The notes beneath the pieces were generated by a model that saw only the letters and a program-made list of their open reading frames with translations, was not told the origin of the DNA and ran no database searches. Made by a program: the position numbers and the translations under genes. 16,147 nt of DNA from Gemmatimonadaceae bacterium (GTDB lineage: Bacteria > Gemmatimonadota > Gemmatimonadetes > Gemmatimonadales > Gemmatimonadaceae): assembly GCA_025451425.1 (NCBI GenBank), contig JANWKK010000239.1:1-16147 (forward strand). The letters run 5' to 3'. Positions 7,715-14,447 of the stretch are shown piece after piece (the first letter of the stretch is position 1; each line of letters starts with the position of its first letter).

Positions 7715-8291
7715 CTCACCTGTGGCGTCACCATCGTTCCATATGCCTCATACGATGCGCTCTCGCGGAACCCGCGTTCCCGCCTGGCTCATCGCCACGA
7801 TGGTGGCGCTGCTCGCGCTGCTCGCCGGCCCGATCCTGCCCTGAGAGCGTACCGTTAGGCATTGCCAGATGGAGAATCGACCCATGACCAAGCCATTCAA
7901 AGGCGTGATCAAGCTCGACGTCCGCGACTCGAAGCCCGATTGGACGCCGTACGAATTGAAGAAGGCGCCAGCCGGCGCGCCCAACGTCCTCATCGTCCTG
8001 TACGACGACACGGGGCTCGCCACTTGGTCGCCGTTCGGTGGACGCATCAACATGCCGACGCTGCAGAAGCTCGCGGATAATGGTTTGACGTACTCGCAGT
8101 GGCATACCACCGCGTTGTGCTCGCCGAGTCGGTCGACGTTCCTCACGGGTCGCAATCACAACGTGAATCGCTGCGCATCGATCATGGAGGGCACTGACGG
8201 GTTTCCGGGCGCCGCAGGACGCCTTCCCGCCGAATGCGCGACGATCGGCCAGGTGCTTCAGGATAATGGCTACAGCACCTTCTGGTTAGGC
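6420..8291. repeat. Dense cluster of the CGTTAGGC / GCCTAACG octamer
   Basis: Within this stretch the octamer or a 7-base match occurs six times: 6420, 6498, 6975, 7450, 7853 (exact) and 8284 (GGTTAGGC). Further exact copies lie at 3452, 11465, 13027, 13393 and 14309, and 7-base matches at 59, 2618, 4795, 12866 and 14442. Copies are found on both strands, in coding and intergenic sequence. Chance expectation for an exact octamer on both strands of 16 kb is below one. Confidence 0.75.
7743..7844 (+). CDS. Possible 33-residue single-span membrane protein
   Basis: An ATG-to-TGA ORF fills much of the gap between the two sulfatase genes. The product starts MPHTMRSRGTRVP and then has a hydrophobic stretch AWLIATMVALLALLAGPILP to its end: a basic N-terminus followed by one membrane span, or an uncleaved signal-like sequence. 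A second in-frame ATG at 7755 would give 29 residues. No Shine-Dalgarno is visible before either ATG, which is the main weakness. It could be a small membrane partner, a leader peptide, or a chance ORF in GC-rich DNA. It is in a different frame from the preceding sulfatase, so it is not a displaced tail of that gene. Confidence 0.35.
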   Translation: MPHTMRSRGTRVPAWLIATMVALLALLAGPILP

Positions 8292-9530
8292 AAGGACCAC
8301 AACATCCCCACCGAAGACACGGCCAGCGGCGGCAGCAAGTCCGAGTGGCCGCTCCAGAAAGGCTTCGATCGCTTCTACGGCTTCATCGGCGGTGAGACGA
8401 ACAACTGGTACCCGACCCTCGTCGAGGACAATCGATACATCGATCAGCCGGCGTCGCCGGAGCAGGGTTATCACCTCTCGAAAGATCTCGCTGACCAGGC
8501 GCTCCGCATGCTGCGCGACCAGCAGTCGGCGAATCCGTCGAAGCCGTGGTTCATGTGGTTCTGTCCAGGCGCCAACCACGCGCCGCACCACAGCCCGAAG
8601 GCGTACGCGGACAAATACAAGGGCAAGTTCGACGACGGCTACGAGGCATATCGAGAGTGGGTTCTGCCTCGCATGATCGAAAAAGGCCTGTTTCCCGCCG
8701 ATACGGCGCTGACTCCGATCAATCCGATGCCCAAGGCGGTCGCCGACACGGTACCGGGTGACACCGTTCGACCGTGGAACACGCTCACCGACGACGAGAA
8801 GAAGCTCTTCGCGCGCATGGCAGAGGTATATGCCGGTTTCTCCGAATACACGGACGCGCAGGTCGGGCGCATCATCGAGTACCTGGAGCAAACGAAGCAG
8901 CTGGAGAATACGCTCATCTTCTACTGCGCTGACAACGGCGCTTCGGGAGAGGGAAGTCCCAGCGGCTCCGTGAACGAGACCAAGTTCTTCAACGGATGGC
9001 CGGACGATCTCGCCGAGAATATGAAGTATCTCGGCGTCCTCGGCGGACCCGATACGTACAATCACTACCCGACTGGGTGGGCCGTCGCTTTCAGCACGCC
9101 CTTCCAGATGTTCAAGAGATACTCACAATACTCCGGCGGCACGTGCGACCCGCTCGTGATCCACTGGCCGAAGCGCATCAAGGCACGAGGTGAGGTGCGG
9201 CACCAGTATCATCACTCGACGGACATCGTGCCAACGATTCTGGAGGCATGTGGCCTCGAGATGCCGAAGGTCTACCGCGGCGTGCAGCAGTATCCGCTCA
9301 ACGGCATCTCGATGCATTACACGTTCGATGATGGTAACGCACCGACGCGCAAGCGGCGGCAATACTACGCGATGTTGGGGACGCGCGGCATTTGGCAAGA
9401 CGGATGGAAGGCCGCCGCGATGCACGCGCCGATCAGCGGCGTGGGCCACTTCGATCAGGACCAGTGGGAGTTGTACCACGTCGACGTCGATCGGTCCGAA
9501 TCGAAGAATCTCGCGGCGGAGCAGCCGTAA
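7884..9530 (+). CDS. AtsA-like arylsulfatase, catalytic part, ended by an in-frame TAA
   Basis: A 548-residue sulfatase catalytic domain. An ATG at 7869 is possible, but GGAG at 7871-7874 is well placed to serve the ATG at 7884. Landmarks are NVLIVLYDDTG (Asp41-Asp42), LCSPSRSTFLTGRNHN (canonical C-x-P-S-R, Cys79), FWLGKDHN (Lys137, His139), PGANHAPHHSP (His residues near the metal site) and FYCADNGASGEG. The long inserts and overall order fit the AtsA group (Mycobacterium AtsA type), whose members are near 780 residues. Here a TAA at 9528-9530 stops translation just after DRSESKNLAAEQP, and the same frame continues as RLKELIAAW without shift. The catalytic domain is complete but the C-terminal domain would be lost unless the stop is read through. 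No signal peptide is seen. Without the stop the protein would be about 775 residues (7884-10211). Confidence 0.9.
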   Translation: MTKPFKGVIKLDVRDSKPDWTPYELKKAPAGAPNVLIVLYDDTGLATWSPFGGRINMPTLQKLADNGLTYSQWHTTALCSPSRSTFLTGRNHNVNRCASIMEGTDGFPGAAGRLPAECATIGQVLQDNGYSTFWLGKDHNIPTEDTASGGSKSEWPLQKGFDRFYGFIGGETNNWYPTLVEDNRYIDQPASPEQGYHLSKDLADQALRMLRDQQSANPSKPWFMWFCPGANHAPHHSPKAYADKYKGKFDDGYEAYREWVLPRMIEKGLFPADTALTPINPMPKAVADTVPGDTVRPWNTLTDDEKKLFARMAEVYAGFSEYTDAQVGRIIEYLEQTKQLENTLIFYCADNGASGEGSPSGSVNETKFFNGWPDDLAENMKYLGVLGGPDTYNHYPTGWAVAFSTPFQMFKRYSQYSGGTCDPLVIHWPKRIKARGEVRHQYHHSTDIVPTILEACGLEMPKVYRGVQQYPLNGISMHYTFDDGNAPTRKRRQYYAMLGTRGIWQDGWKAAAMHAPISGVGHFDQDQWELYHVDVDRSESKNLAAEQP

Positions 9531-10211
9531 AGGCTCAAGGAGCTCATCGCGGCGTGGTGCGAGGAAGCCGATCGAAATTTCGTGCTGCCCCTCGACGATC
9601 GAACGCCGGTTGAGCTGATCGGCATTCAGCACCCGCTCGCCGAGCCGCCCCGCACTCGTTATTTGTACTTTGCGAACACGACGCCCATCCCTGAGGCTGT
9701 CGCCGTCAACATTCGCGGCCGATCGTACAAGATCATCGCCGACGTGAACATCACCTCTGACGCGCACGGCGTAATCTTCGCGCACGGCTCGCGCTTCGGT
9801 GGGCACTCACTCTTCATCAAGGATCGGAGGTTGTACTACGTGTACAACTTTCTCGGCATTCAGCCGGAGCAGAAGTTCGTTTCCCCGCCGCTCGACCCGG
9901 GTCAGCATGCGCTCGGCGTTGCCTTCCTGCGCGAGAGATCGGGCAAGAACGGCGAATCGCTCGGCAAAGCGCAGCTCTTCGTCGACGACCAGGTTGTCGC
10001 CGAAGGTCCGATGCGAGCCCAGATCGGAATGTTCTCACTGTGCGGCGACGGTCTGTGCGTCGGCTATGACAGCGCCGACCGCGTAAGTCAGGAATACGAG
10101 GCGCCGTTCACCTTCCTCGACGGGACAATCCTCGGCGTGGCCGTCGATGTTAGCGGCGAGTCGTATCTCGATCTCGCGCGCGAGGCCATCGCCGCGTTCG
10201 CGCGCGATTAG
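9531..10211 (+). pseudogene. C-terminal domain of the AtsA-like arylsulfatase, separated by the TAA at 9528
   Basis: This is 226 codons in the same frame as the preceding sulfatase, open to a TAG at 10209-10211. It starts RLKELIAAWCEEADRNFVLP, which in AtsA-type enzymes directly follows the 'L-A-E' region now ending the upstream ORF, so only one residue is replaced by the stop. The rest is strand-rich (YKIIADVNITSDAHGVIFA, HSLFIKDRRLYYVYNFLG, GKAQLFVDDQVVAEG), fitting the beta-sandwich C-terminal domain of this family. A GTG at 9582 (reading M/V-LPLDDR) could start an independent 209-residue ORF, but the only nearby Shine-Dalgarno-like GAGGAA is about 15 bases away. No further stops or frameshifts are present, so the mutation is recent, is a sequencing error, or is tolerated by readthrough. 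A gap of six bases leads to the HAD gene. Confidence 0.75.
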
Positions 10212-10217
10212 CAGGGA

Positions 10218-11297
10218 ATGGCGATCGAACGGGCGAGTCACGACCGGCGAACGCCCTCGCGGCGTAACGCGCGACGGGAGCTCGCGCGAGTCCTCGCTTG
10301 TGCGATTGCTCTACTCGGCCTCGGGCTCGGACCGCCGCAGCTCCGAGCTCGCGCATCGCCGATCGATCCGCTTCCGAGCTGGAGCAACAACGCGACAAAG
10401 CGAATCATCATGGGCTGCGTCGGTCGTGTCACCAACGCGACCGGGAAGGAATTTGTTCCCGTCGCCGATCGTATCGCCGTCTTCGATAACGACGGCACGC
10501 TCTGGTGCGAGCAGCCGATGTACGTCGAGGTCGTGTACTCTTTTGCGCGCGTCGCGACGCTCTTGAATGCCCATCCCGAGCTTCGCAATCGTGAGCCGTA
10601 CAAGATGGTCGTGGATCGCGATACACAAGCACTCATGGCCAACGGCAACAAAGGGTTGGGTGAGGTGATGGTGGCCACGCACAGCGGGATGACGACCAGC
10701 CAGTTCGACTCTTCAGTGGGTGATTGGCTCGCAAAAGCGCGGCATCCGCGCTTCAATCGCCCGTACACGGAGCTCGCCTATCAGCCGATGCTCGAGCTGC
10801 TCGCTTATCTTCGCGCGAACGGTTTCAAGACCTTTGTTGTCTCGGGCGGGGGCGCGGACTTCATGCGCGTTTGGGCCACGGGAGTGTACGGTACTCCCCC
10901 CGACCAGGTGATCGGCAGCACCGGCAGGCTTGCCTTCGAGCTGCGCGACGGAAATGCAGAGCTCCGGAAGCTCGCTGCTATCGATCTGGTCGATGACGGT
11001 CCCGGTAAGCCGGTCGGCATTCATCAGTACATCGGCCAGCAGCCCATCCTCGCCTTCGGCAACTCCGATGGCGATCTGCAGATGCTCCAGTACACCGATG
11101 AGGGGAGCAAGAGCACTCCTGGACCGCACCCTCGAATGATGCTCCTCCTCCATCACGACGACGCCGTCCGCGAGTACGCTTATGACCGGAGCTCGAGGGT
11201 GGGCCGGCTCGATAAGGCCCTCGACGCGGCTCGAGAACGAGGATGGACGGTCGTGAGCATGCAGGCCGATTGGCGGTCGGTATTCAAGAGTCCATAA
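10218..11297 (+). CDS. Exported HAD-family phosphatase-like hydrolase
   Basis: A 359-residue HAD-superfamily protein. Motif I is AVFDNDGTLW (nucleophile Asp90, Asp92), motif II is FVVSGGG (Ser209), a Lys near 264 lies in GPGKPVG, and motif IV is FGNSDGD (281-286). All catalytic positions appear intact. The family usually hydrolyses phosphate monoesters (phosphoserine-phosphatase-like branch). The N-terminus is basic (RRTPSRRNARREL) with a hydrophobic run LACAIALLGLGLG and a cleavage-like RARA, so it is probably exported to the periplasm. The RR pairs do not fit the strict Tat consensus. The start has only a weak, close Shine-Dalgarno (AGGGA), six bases after the sulfatase frame ends, which suggests coupling. 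The HAD and sulfatase pairing suggests joint removal of phosphate and sulfate esters, an inference from neighbourhood. Confidence 0.88.
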   Translation: MAIERASHDRRTPSRRNARRELARVLACAIALLGLGLGPPQLRARASPIDPLPSWSNNATKRIIMGCVGRVTNATGKEFVPVADRIAVFDNDGTLWCEQPMYVEVVYSFARVATLLNAHPELRNREPYKMVVDRDTQALMANGNKGLGEVMVATHSGMTTSQFDSSVGDWLAKARHPRFNRPYTELAYQPMLELLAYLRANGFKTFVVSGGGADFMRVWATGVYGTPPDQVIGSTGRLAFELRDGNAELRKLAAIDLVDDGPGKPVGIHQYIGQQPILAFGNSDGDLQMLQYTDEGSKSTPGPHPRMMLLLHHDDAVREYAYDRSSRVGRLDKALDAARERGWTVVSMQADWRSVFKSP

Positions 11298-11340
11298 CTC
11301 GCCGCTGTAGGCCCTAAGTCCAATGCCCAGGCCGACCAAA

Positions 11341-11357
11341 CTTTATGACTTTATGAT
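11341..11357 (+). promoter_or_regulatory. Tandem CTTTATGA repeat with a possible -10 element
   Basis: CTTTATGA occurs twice head-to-tail (11341-11348, 11349-11356). The second copy contains TATGAT (11352-11357), five of six bases of a sigma-70 -10 box, about 40 bases before the start at 11398. No -35 of good quality is spaced correctly, so this is only a candidate promoter for the DUF2092 gene. Confidence 0.3.
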
Positions 11358-11397
11358 CGACTGTTTCGGATGACTGTCGATGCTGTTGGAGGAGCCG

Positions 11398-12216
11398 ATG
11401 GACCGAGCGACCTGCACCAATGCGATCTCGAGGTATGCCAGCCAGGCAGCTATACTGGCGGCGTGCCTAACGTTGGTCGCGAGCGAGTCGGCGGCTCAGG
11501 CGGAGGCAGCCAAATCGCCAACCGCAGTCGATACGGCCGCGGTGAATGCGCTCCGCAGGATGGGGGCGTACCTGCGCAACCTCCAACGCTTCGGCGTCTC
11601 CGGGACCACGGTTCGTGACGTTGTACTAAGTGACGGCCAGAAGGTCGAGATGGAAGGAACGCTGCGCTACTTGGTTCGAGCGCCAGACCGCTTTCGCGGT
11701 GACATCAATACGGATCGAAAGCAGCGGCAGATTCTCTACGATGGAAAGACGCTAACGGTCTACGCGCCGCGAATGCACTACTACGCGACGGTCCCGGCAC
11801 CCAGCACGATCGGGGCGACCCTGGACACGGCTCGCACGCGGTACGGAATCGATTTCCCGATTGCCGATCTCTTTCTCTGGGGCACGCCGCGCGACGGTGT
11901 GAAGGACCTCACTTCCGCGCAGGATGTCGGTCCGGCGCACGTCGGCGGCAATGACACGGAACAGTACGCATTCCGCCAGCGTGGTGTGGACTGGCAGCTC
12001 TGGATCGCGCGTGGCGCGGCACCTCTACCGGTGAAGCTCGTGATCACGACGACGAGCGAGGAAGCGCAGCCGCGTTATGCGGCGACGCTCAACTGGGATC
12101 TGACGCCGGTCGTGGGTGATGCAGTGTTTGCCTTTGTTCCGCCGCGAGACGCCTCTCGAATCACCCTGGCGTCGTACGGCGCGGTGTTGGAGAAGCAGCC
12201 GGGGCGCAGCAAGTAA
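11398..12216 (+). CDS. DUF2092 family exported protein
   Basis: A 272-residue protein. The ATG at 11398 follows GGAGGAG, while the upstream in-frame ATG at 11380 would place that Shine-Dalgarno inside the coding region, so 11398 is preferred. The N-terminus is signal-like: a hydrophobic run AAILAACLTLVA ending ESAAQAEA. The mature part has LRRMGAYLRNLQRFGV, then DGQKVEMEGTLRYLVRAPDR, RQILYDGKTLTVYAPRMHYY and GIDFPIADLFLWG. This is the DUF2092 pattern, a periplasmic LolA/LolB-like fold with unknown ligand, and the end (VVGDAVFAFVPP) also fits. The gene lies 18 bases before the Gly/Asn-rich protein gene, so the two are probably co-transcribed; DUF2092 genes are often found with such neighbours. 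Confidence 0.86.
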   Translation: MDRATCTNAISRYASQAAILAACLTLVASESAAQAEAAKSPTAVDTAAVNALRRMGAYLRNLQRFGVSGTTVRDVVLSDGQKVEMEGTLRYLVRAPDRFRGDINTDRKQRQILYDGKTLTVYAPRMHYYATVPAPSTIGATLDTARTRYGIDFPIADLFLWGTPRDGVKDLTSAQDVGPAHVGGNDTEQYAFRQRGVDWQLWIARGAAPLPVKLVITTTSEEAQPRYAATLNWDLTPVVGDAVFAFVPPRDASRITLASYGAVLEKQPGRSK

Positions 12217-12234
12217 CGCCGACGGAGAAGTCTG

Positions 12235-12858
12235 ATGTCGTTGTCGAGTCGCACGCAGTTCCGATTCATCGTCGCACTGGCAGTGATTGCGTGGTTGCCG
12301 TTGATGCCACGCACGAGCGAAGCGCAGCGGCGTGGTGGTGGTGGTGCACGTGGTGGTGGTGGACGAAGTGGTGGTGGTGGTGGTGAAGTAGCACGCGGGA
12401 ACGGCGCTCGTACGAGTAGCGGAGGGGGGAACCGCCTATCCGGCGGATATGGAGGGGCTGCTCGTACGAGCGTCAACCGCGACTTCGGCAACACCAGCAC
12501 CGATCGCTCCAACGTCAATCGCAACGTCAACAACGCGAACGTCAATCGCAACATCAACAGCGCGAACGTCAACCGGAACGTCAACAACGTCAATGTCAAT
12601 CGCAATTGGAACACGGACATCGATGTTGACAACGGTTGGGGATGGGGCGGCGGACATCCGGTGGCTGCGGGTGCCGCGTTCGCGGCGGGCGCGGCAGTGA
12701 CCTCGGCCGCCATCGGCTCGGTCGCCTACTCACTCCCGGCTGCATGCAGCGTTGTCGTGGTGAACGGCATTTCGTACCAGCATTGCGGATCAACATGGTA
12801 CGAGCCGCAATTCGCGGGAACCTCGGTCAGTTACGTCGTCGTTGGGTCGCCGCAATAG
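12235..12858 (+). CDS. Exported Gly/Asn-rich repeat protein
   Basis: A 207-residue protein with a signal peptide (hydrophobic FIVALAVIAWLPLM, cleavage near TSEA before QRR) and a good Shine-Dalgarno (GGAGAAG). Three regions follow. A glycine-rich part (about 32-80) is encoded largely by GGT runs. An Asn-rich part contains the 9-residue repeat NVNRNVNNA in three copies plus a partial fourth (about 93-125). A hydrophobic conserved-looking tail includes AAGAAFAAGAA, a Cys pair (PAACSVV and YQHCGSTWY) and ends VSYVVVGSPQ. The tail resembles small surface or periplasmic proteins found beside DUF2092 genes, but I cannot name the family. The two Cys may form a disulfide. The role is unknown; a surface or matrix protein is possible. 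Confidence 0.8.
   Translation: MSLSSRTQFRFIVALAVIAWLPLMPRTSEAQRRGGGGARGGGGRSGGGGGEVARGNGARTSSGGGNRLSGGYGGAARTSVNRDFGNTSTDRSNVNRNVNNANVNRNINSANVNRNVNNVNVNRNWNTDIDVDNGWGWGGGHPVAAGAAFAAGAAVTSAAIGSVAYSLPAACSVVVVNGISYQHCGSTWYEPQFAGTSVSYVVVGSPQ
12331..12386 (+). repeat. Triplet GGT/GTG runs encoding polyglycine
   Basis: Three runs of GGT triplets, separated by short CAC/CGA/AGT spacers, encode glycine tracts in the Gly/Asn-rich protein. Such runs can gain or lose units in frame by slippage. Confidence 0.7.
12511..12609 (+). repeat. 27-bp coding tandem repeat (NVNRNVNNA-type)
   Basis: Units start at 12511, 12538 and 12565 (27 bases each) with a partial unit at 12592-12609. They encode NVNRNVNNA, NVNRNINSA, NVNRNVNNV and NVNRNW. 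Third positions vary, so the repeat is kept at protein level. Confidence 0.85.
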
Positions 12859-12890
12859 ACGGCTCGCCTAACTAACGTCAAGCGAAGCTG

Positions 12891-12921
12891 AGGCGTAGGG
12901 CTTTCCAGCCCTACGCCTTTT
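12891..12921 (+). terminator. Strong Rho-independent terminator after the Gly/Asn-rich gene
   Basis: A perfect 12-bp stem (AGGCGTAGGGCT at 12891-12902 with AGCCCTACGCCT at 12907-12918) and a TTCC loop are followed by a short T-run (12918-12921). It ends the plus-strand sulfatase-to-DUF2092 block just before the convergent VOC gene. Confidence 0.9.
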
Positions 12922-12927
12922 GCCCGT

Positions 12928-13389
12928 TCAGACTTCTTGCAGCGCGGCGATCTCAATCTTATCCATCTTCAGCATCGCTTGCATCACACGCTGCGACTTG
13001 CCGGCATCCTTGTCCGTGAGTAATCTGCCTAACGCCGTCGGGATGATCTGCCACGAGAGGCCAAACCTATCCGTGAGCCATCCACAGCGATCCTTCGATC
13101 CACCCGCTGAGAGCTTCTCCCAGAGCTCATCGACCTCTTCCTGCGTCTCACAGCTGACGTAGAGTGAGATCGCTGGTGTGAACGAGAACAGCGGTCCGCC
13201 ATTGAGCGCCATGAACTGCTGTCCCTCGAGCACGAACGTGATGGACATTACCTGTCCCGTCGGGCCCGGGCCGGCGTCGCCATATCGTGTCACGGTGCCA
13301 ACCTTCGAATTCTTGAAGATGGAGACGTAGAAGTTCATCGCCTCTTCGGCGTTGTCGTTGAACCAGAGAAATGGCGTGATCTTTTGCAT
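12928..13389 (-). CDS. VOC family protein (PhnB-like)
   Basis: A 153-residue protein starting MQKITPFLWFNDNAEEAMNF. The frame extends upstream to 13665, but the ATG at 13387-13389 begins exactly at the family N-terminus and has a GGGAG about ten bases away. Further landmarks are YVSIFKNSKVG, GQVMSITFVLEGQQFMALNGG, FTPAISLYVSCETQEEVDELW, DRCGWLTDRFGLSWQIIP and a C-terminal helix with VMQAMLKMDKI. This is the PhnB / '3-demethylubiquinone methyltransferase-like' branch of the vicinal oxygen chelate fold; most members have no known substrate. It lies five bases after the stop of an SRPBCC-like remnant, a common partner of such genes. A GCCTAACG motif copy (13027-13034) falls in the LG codons of TALGRLL. 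Confidence 0.9.
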   Translation of the reverse strand: MQKITPFLWFNDNAEEAMNFYVSIFKNSKVGTVTRYGDAGPGPTGQVMSITFVLEGQQFMALNGGPLFSFTPAISLYVSCETQEEVDELWEKLSAGGSKDRCGWLTDRFGLSWQIIPTALGRLLTDKDAGKSQRVMQAMLKMDKIEIAALQEV

Positions 13390-13394
13390 GGCCG

Positions 13395-13565
13395 TTAGGC
13401 TCCCGTGGTATTGGCCGCTGACTCCAGATACTCCGCAAGCTTGTCGAAGCTCTCGGCGGCCCCGTGCTCCATCCCCGACGCGACTGCGATATTCGCCGAT
13501 CCGGCGTTCAAACGGCGCTGCTCTTGCGGCGATAAATCGCCGCCCAGGGACGGAGGGATTGGAGG
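13395..13565 (-). pseudogene. C-terminal remnant of a probable SRPBCC/AHSA1-type gene
   Basis: On the minus strand a frame ending in TAA at 13395-13397 reads SPQEQRRLNAGSANIAVA, then SGMEHGAAESFDKLAEYLES and a short tail. The 'GM-HGAAES-D-LAEYL' ending resembles the final helix of SRPBCC (AHSA1-like) proteins, which are often encoded just upstream of PhnB-type VOC genes, as here. No N-terminal SRPBCC strands precede it. The frame stays open only to about 13638, where it runs antisense to the next gene, and there is no plausible start except an internal TTG or ATG. It therefore looks like the tail of a gene whose 5' part was lost at a rearrangement near 13510-13565. Confidence 0.5.
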
Positions 13566-14447
13566 ATGACGCCCGCAGACCGGCGAGCACGCTCGACAAC
13601 TGTTTTGCGCGAGGAAGATCTGACGCCCCAGATCGTGTCATGGGGCGTCGCCCTGACCATGGCAACGGTCTGGCTGAGCGTGGTCCATCTTACGCCACTG
13701 CCGGTCGTAGCACCGGCGGCGACGGAGCCCGGGCCTGTCCCTATCGCTGTCGTGACCGACGACCGCACGAGCGCGCCAACACCCCGCACCAACAACACAT
13801 CCTTGTTGGTCGTTCCGCACACGCCTGTGAAGACGACGCGCGCCGTCGCCGCGGAGGCGAAGCTTGCCAGTATCTTCGCGGCTGACATCGCCGAGCAGGT
13901 CGTTGCAAACGTCGCGAAGCTGATCCCAGGGGTGCAGACAGCGCGCGCTCCAGGCGACCCGAAGGGACGAAGCGGAAAGACTACGCTCGAGAGCGGCGGT
14001 GCGGATCAACGTCCGTCAATGGGCTTCGCCGGAAGCTCGTTAAGTGCAGGGAAAGCCAGCACTGTCGGCAGCGTCGAGCGCACAGTAGCCATTGATCGCG
14101 CGAATTTCCGCGCGCGACAGCTGCCCGTCGTCATCGCGCCCTCGCTGGAGAATGCGACCGCAGACGCGACGGAGCTGGGCGCATTTGTGCGCGGTCGTGT
14201 TGCGCAGCTTCAAAGCTGCTACGAGCGAGCGGGTGGGACTGACTTGGCGGGCGTGGTCGCGCTCCGGCTCACGATCGGCGCCGGCGGCACGGTGCGCACC
14301 GCCGAAATCGTTAGGCGAACCTGGTCAGGGCCAGGCGCGGCGGACGCCGAAGCGTGCCTGATTAGAATGGCGCGCGCCTGGCACGTGGCGGCGGCACAGG
14401 AAGGAGCGACGGTGACGCTGCCGATTAGCTTCACGCGCGGCGGTTAG
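13566..14447 (+). CDS. Membrane-anchored AgmX/PglI C-terminal (TonB-like) domain protein
   Basis: A 293-residue protein. A basic N-terminus (about 1-20) is followed by one membrane span (IVSWGVALTMATVWLSVVHL, about 23-42), then a long Pro/Ala/Thr-rich periplasmic linker (about 45-180). The C-terminal domain (about 200-290) has FVRGRVAQLQSCYERAGG (Cys218), VVALRLTIGAGGTVRTAEIV, AEACLIRMARAWHV (Cys264) and VTLPISF. The 'CYE...VTLRF-I---G-V' pattern with a second Cys is that of the AgmX/PglI C-terminal domain, related to TonB C-termini. The architecture (one span, linker, small domain) suggests coupling of inner-membrane energy to an envelope machine, but no ExbB/ExbD genes are nearby. Shine-Dalgarno sequences GGAGGG and GGAGG precede the ATG. 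Its stop TAG lies within a GGTTAGGC motif copy. Confidence 0.82.
   Translation: MTPADRRARSTTVLREEDLTPQIVSWGVALTMATVWLSVVHLTPLPVVAPAATEPGPVPIAVVTDDRTSAPTPRTNNTSLLVVPHTPVKTTRAVAAEAKLASIFAADIAEQVVANVAKLIPGVQTARAPGDPKGRSGKTTLESGGADQRPSMGFAGSSLSAGKASTVGSVERTVAIDRANFRARQLPVVIAPSLENATADATELGAFVRGRVAQLQSCYERAGGTDLAGVVALRLTIGAGGTVRTAEIVRRTWSGPGAADAEACLIRMARAWHVAAAQEGATVTLPISFTRGG

Noticed and set aside
8286..9065. Long minus-strand ORF (259 codons) inside the AtsA-like gene
   Set aside because: It is an antisense shadow of strongly biased GC-rich coding sequence; the plus strand carries all sulfatase motifs.
10233..10290. Twin-arginine (Tat) signal in the HAD protein
   Set aside because: Arg pairs are present before the hydrophobic run, but the S-R-R-x-F-L-K pattern is not, so an ordinary export signal or a membrane anchor is as likely.
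12511..12609. Regular 27-bp units considered as a CRISPR-like array
   Set aside because: Units are contiguous with no spacers and encode an in-frame peptide repeat.
12075..12713. Minus-strand ORF (212 codons) with repeated LRLTFALL-like units
   Set aside because: The repetition is only the complement of the Asn-rich tandem repeat of the plus-strand gene, whose signal peptide and ribosome site are convincing.
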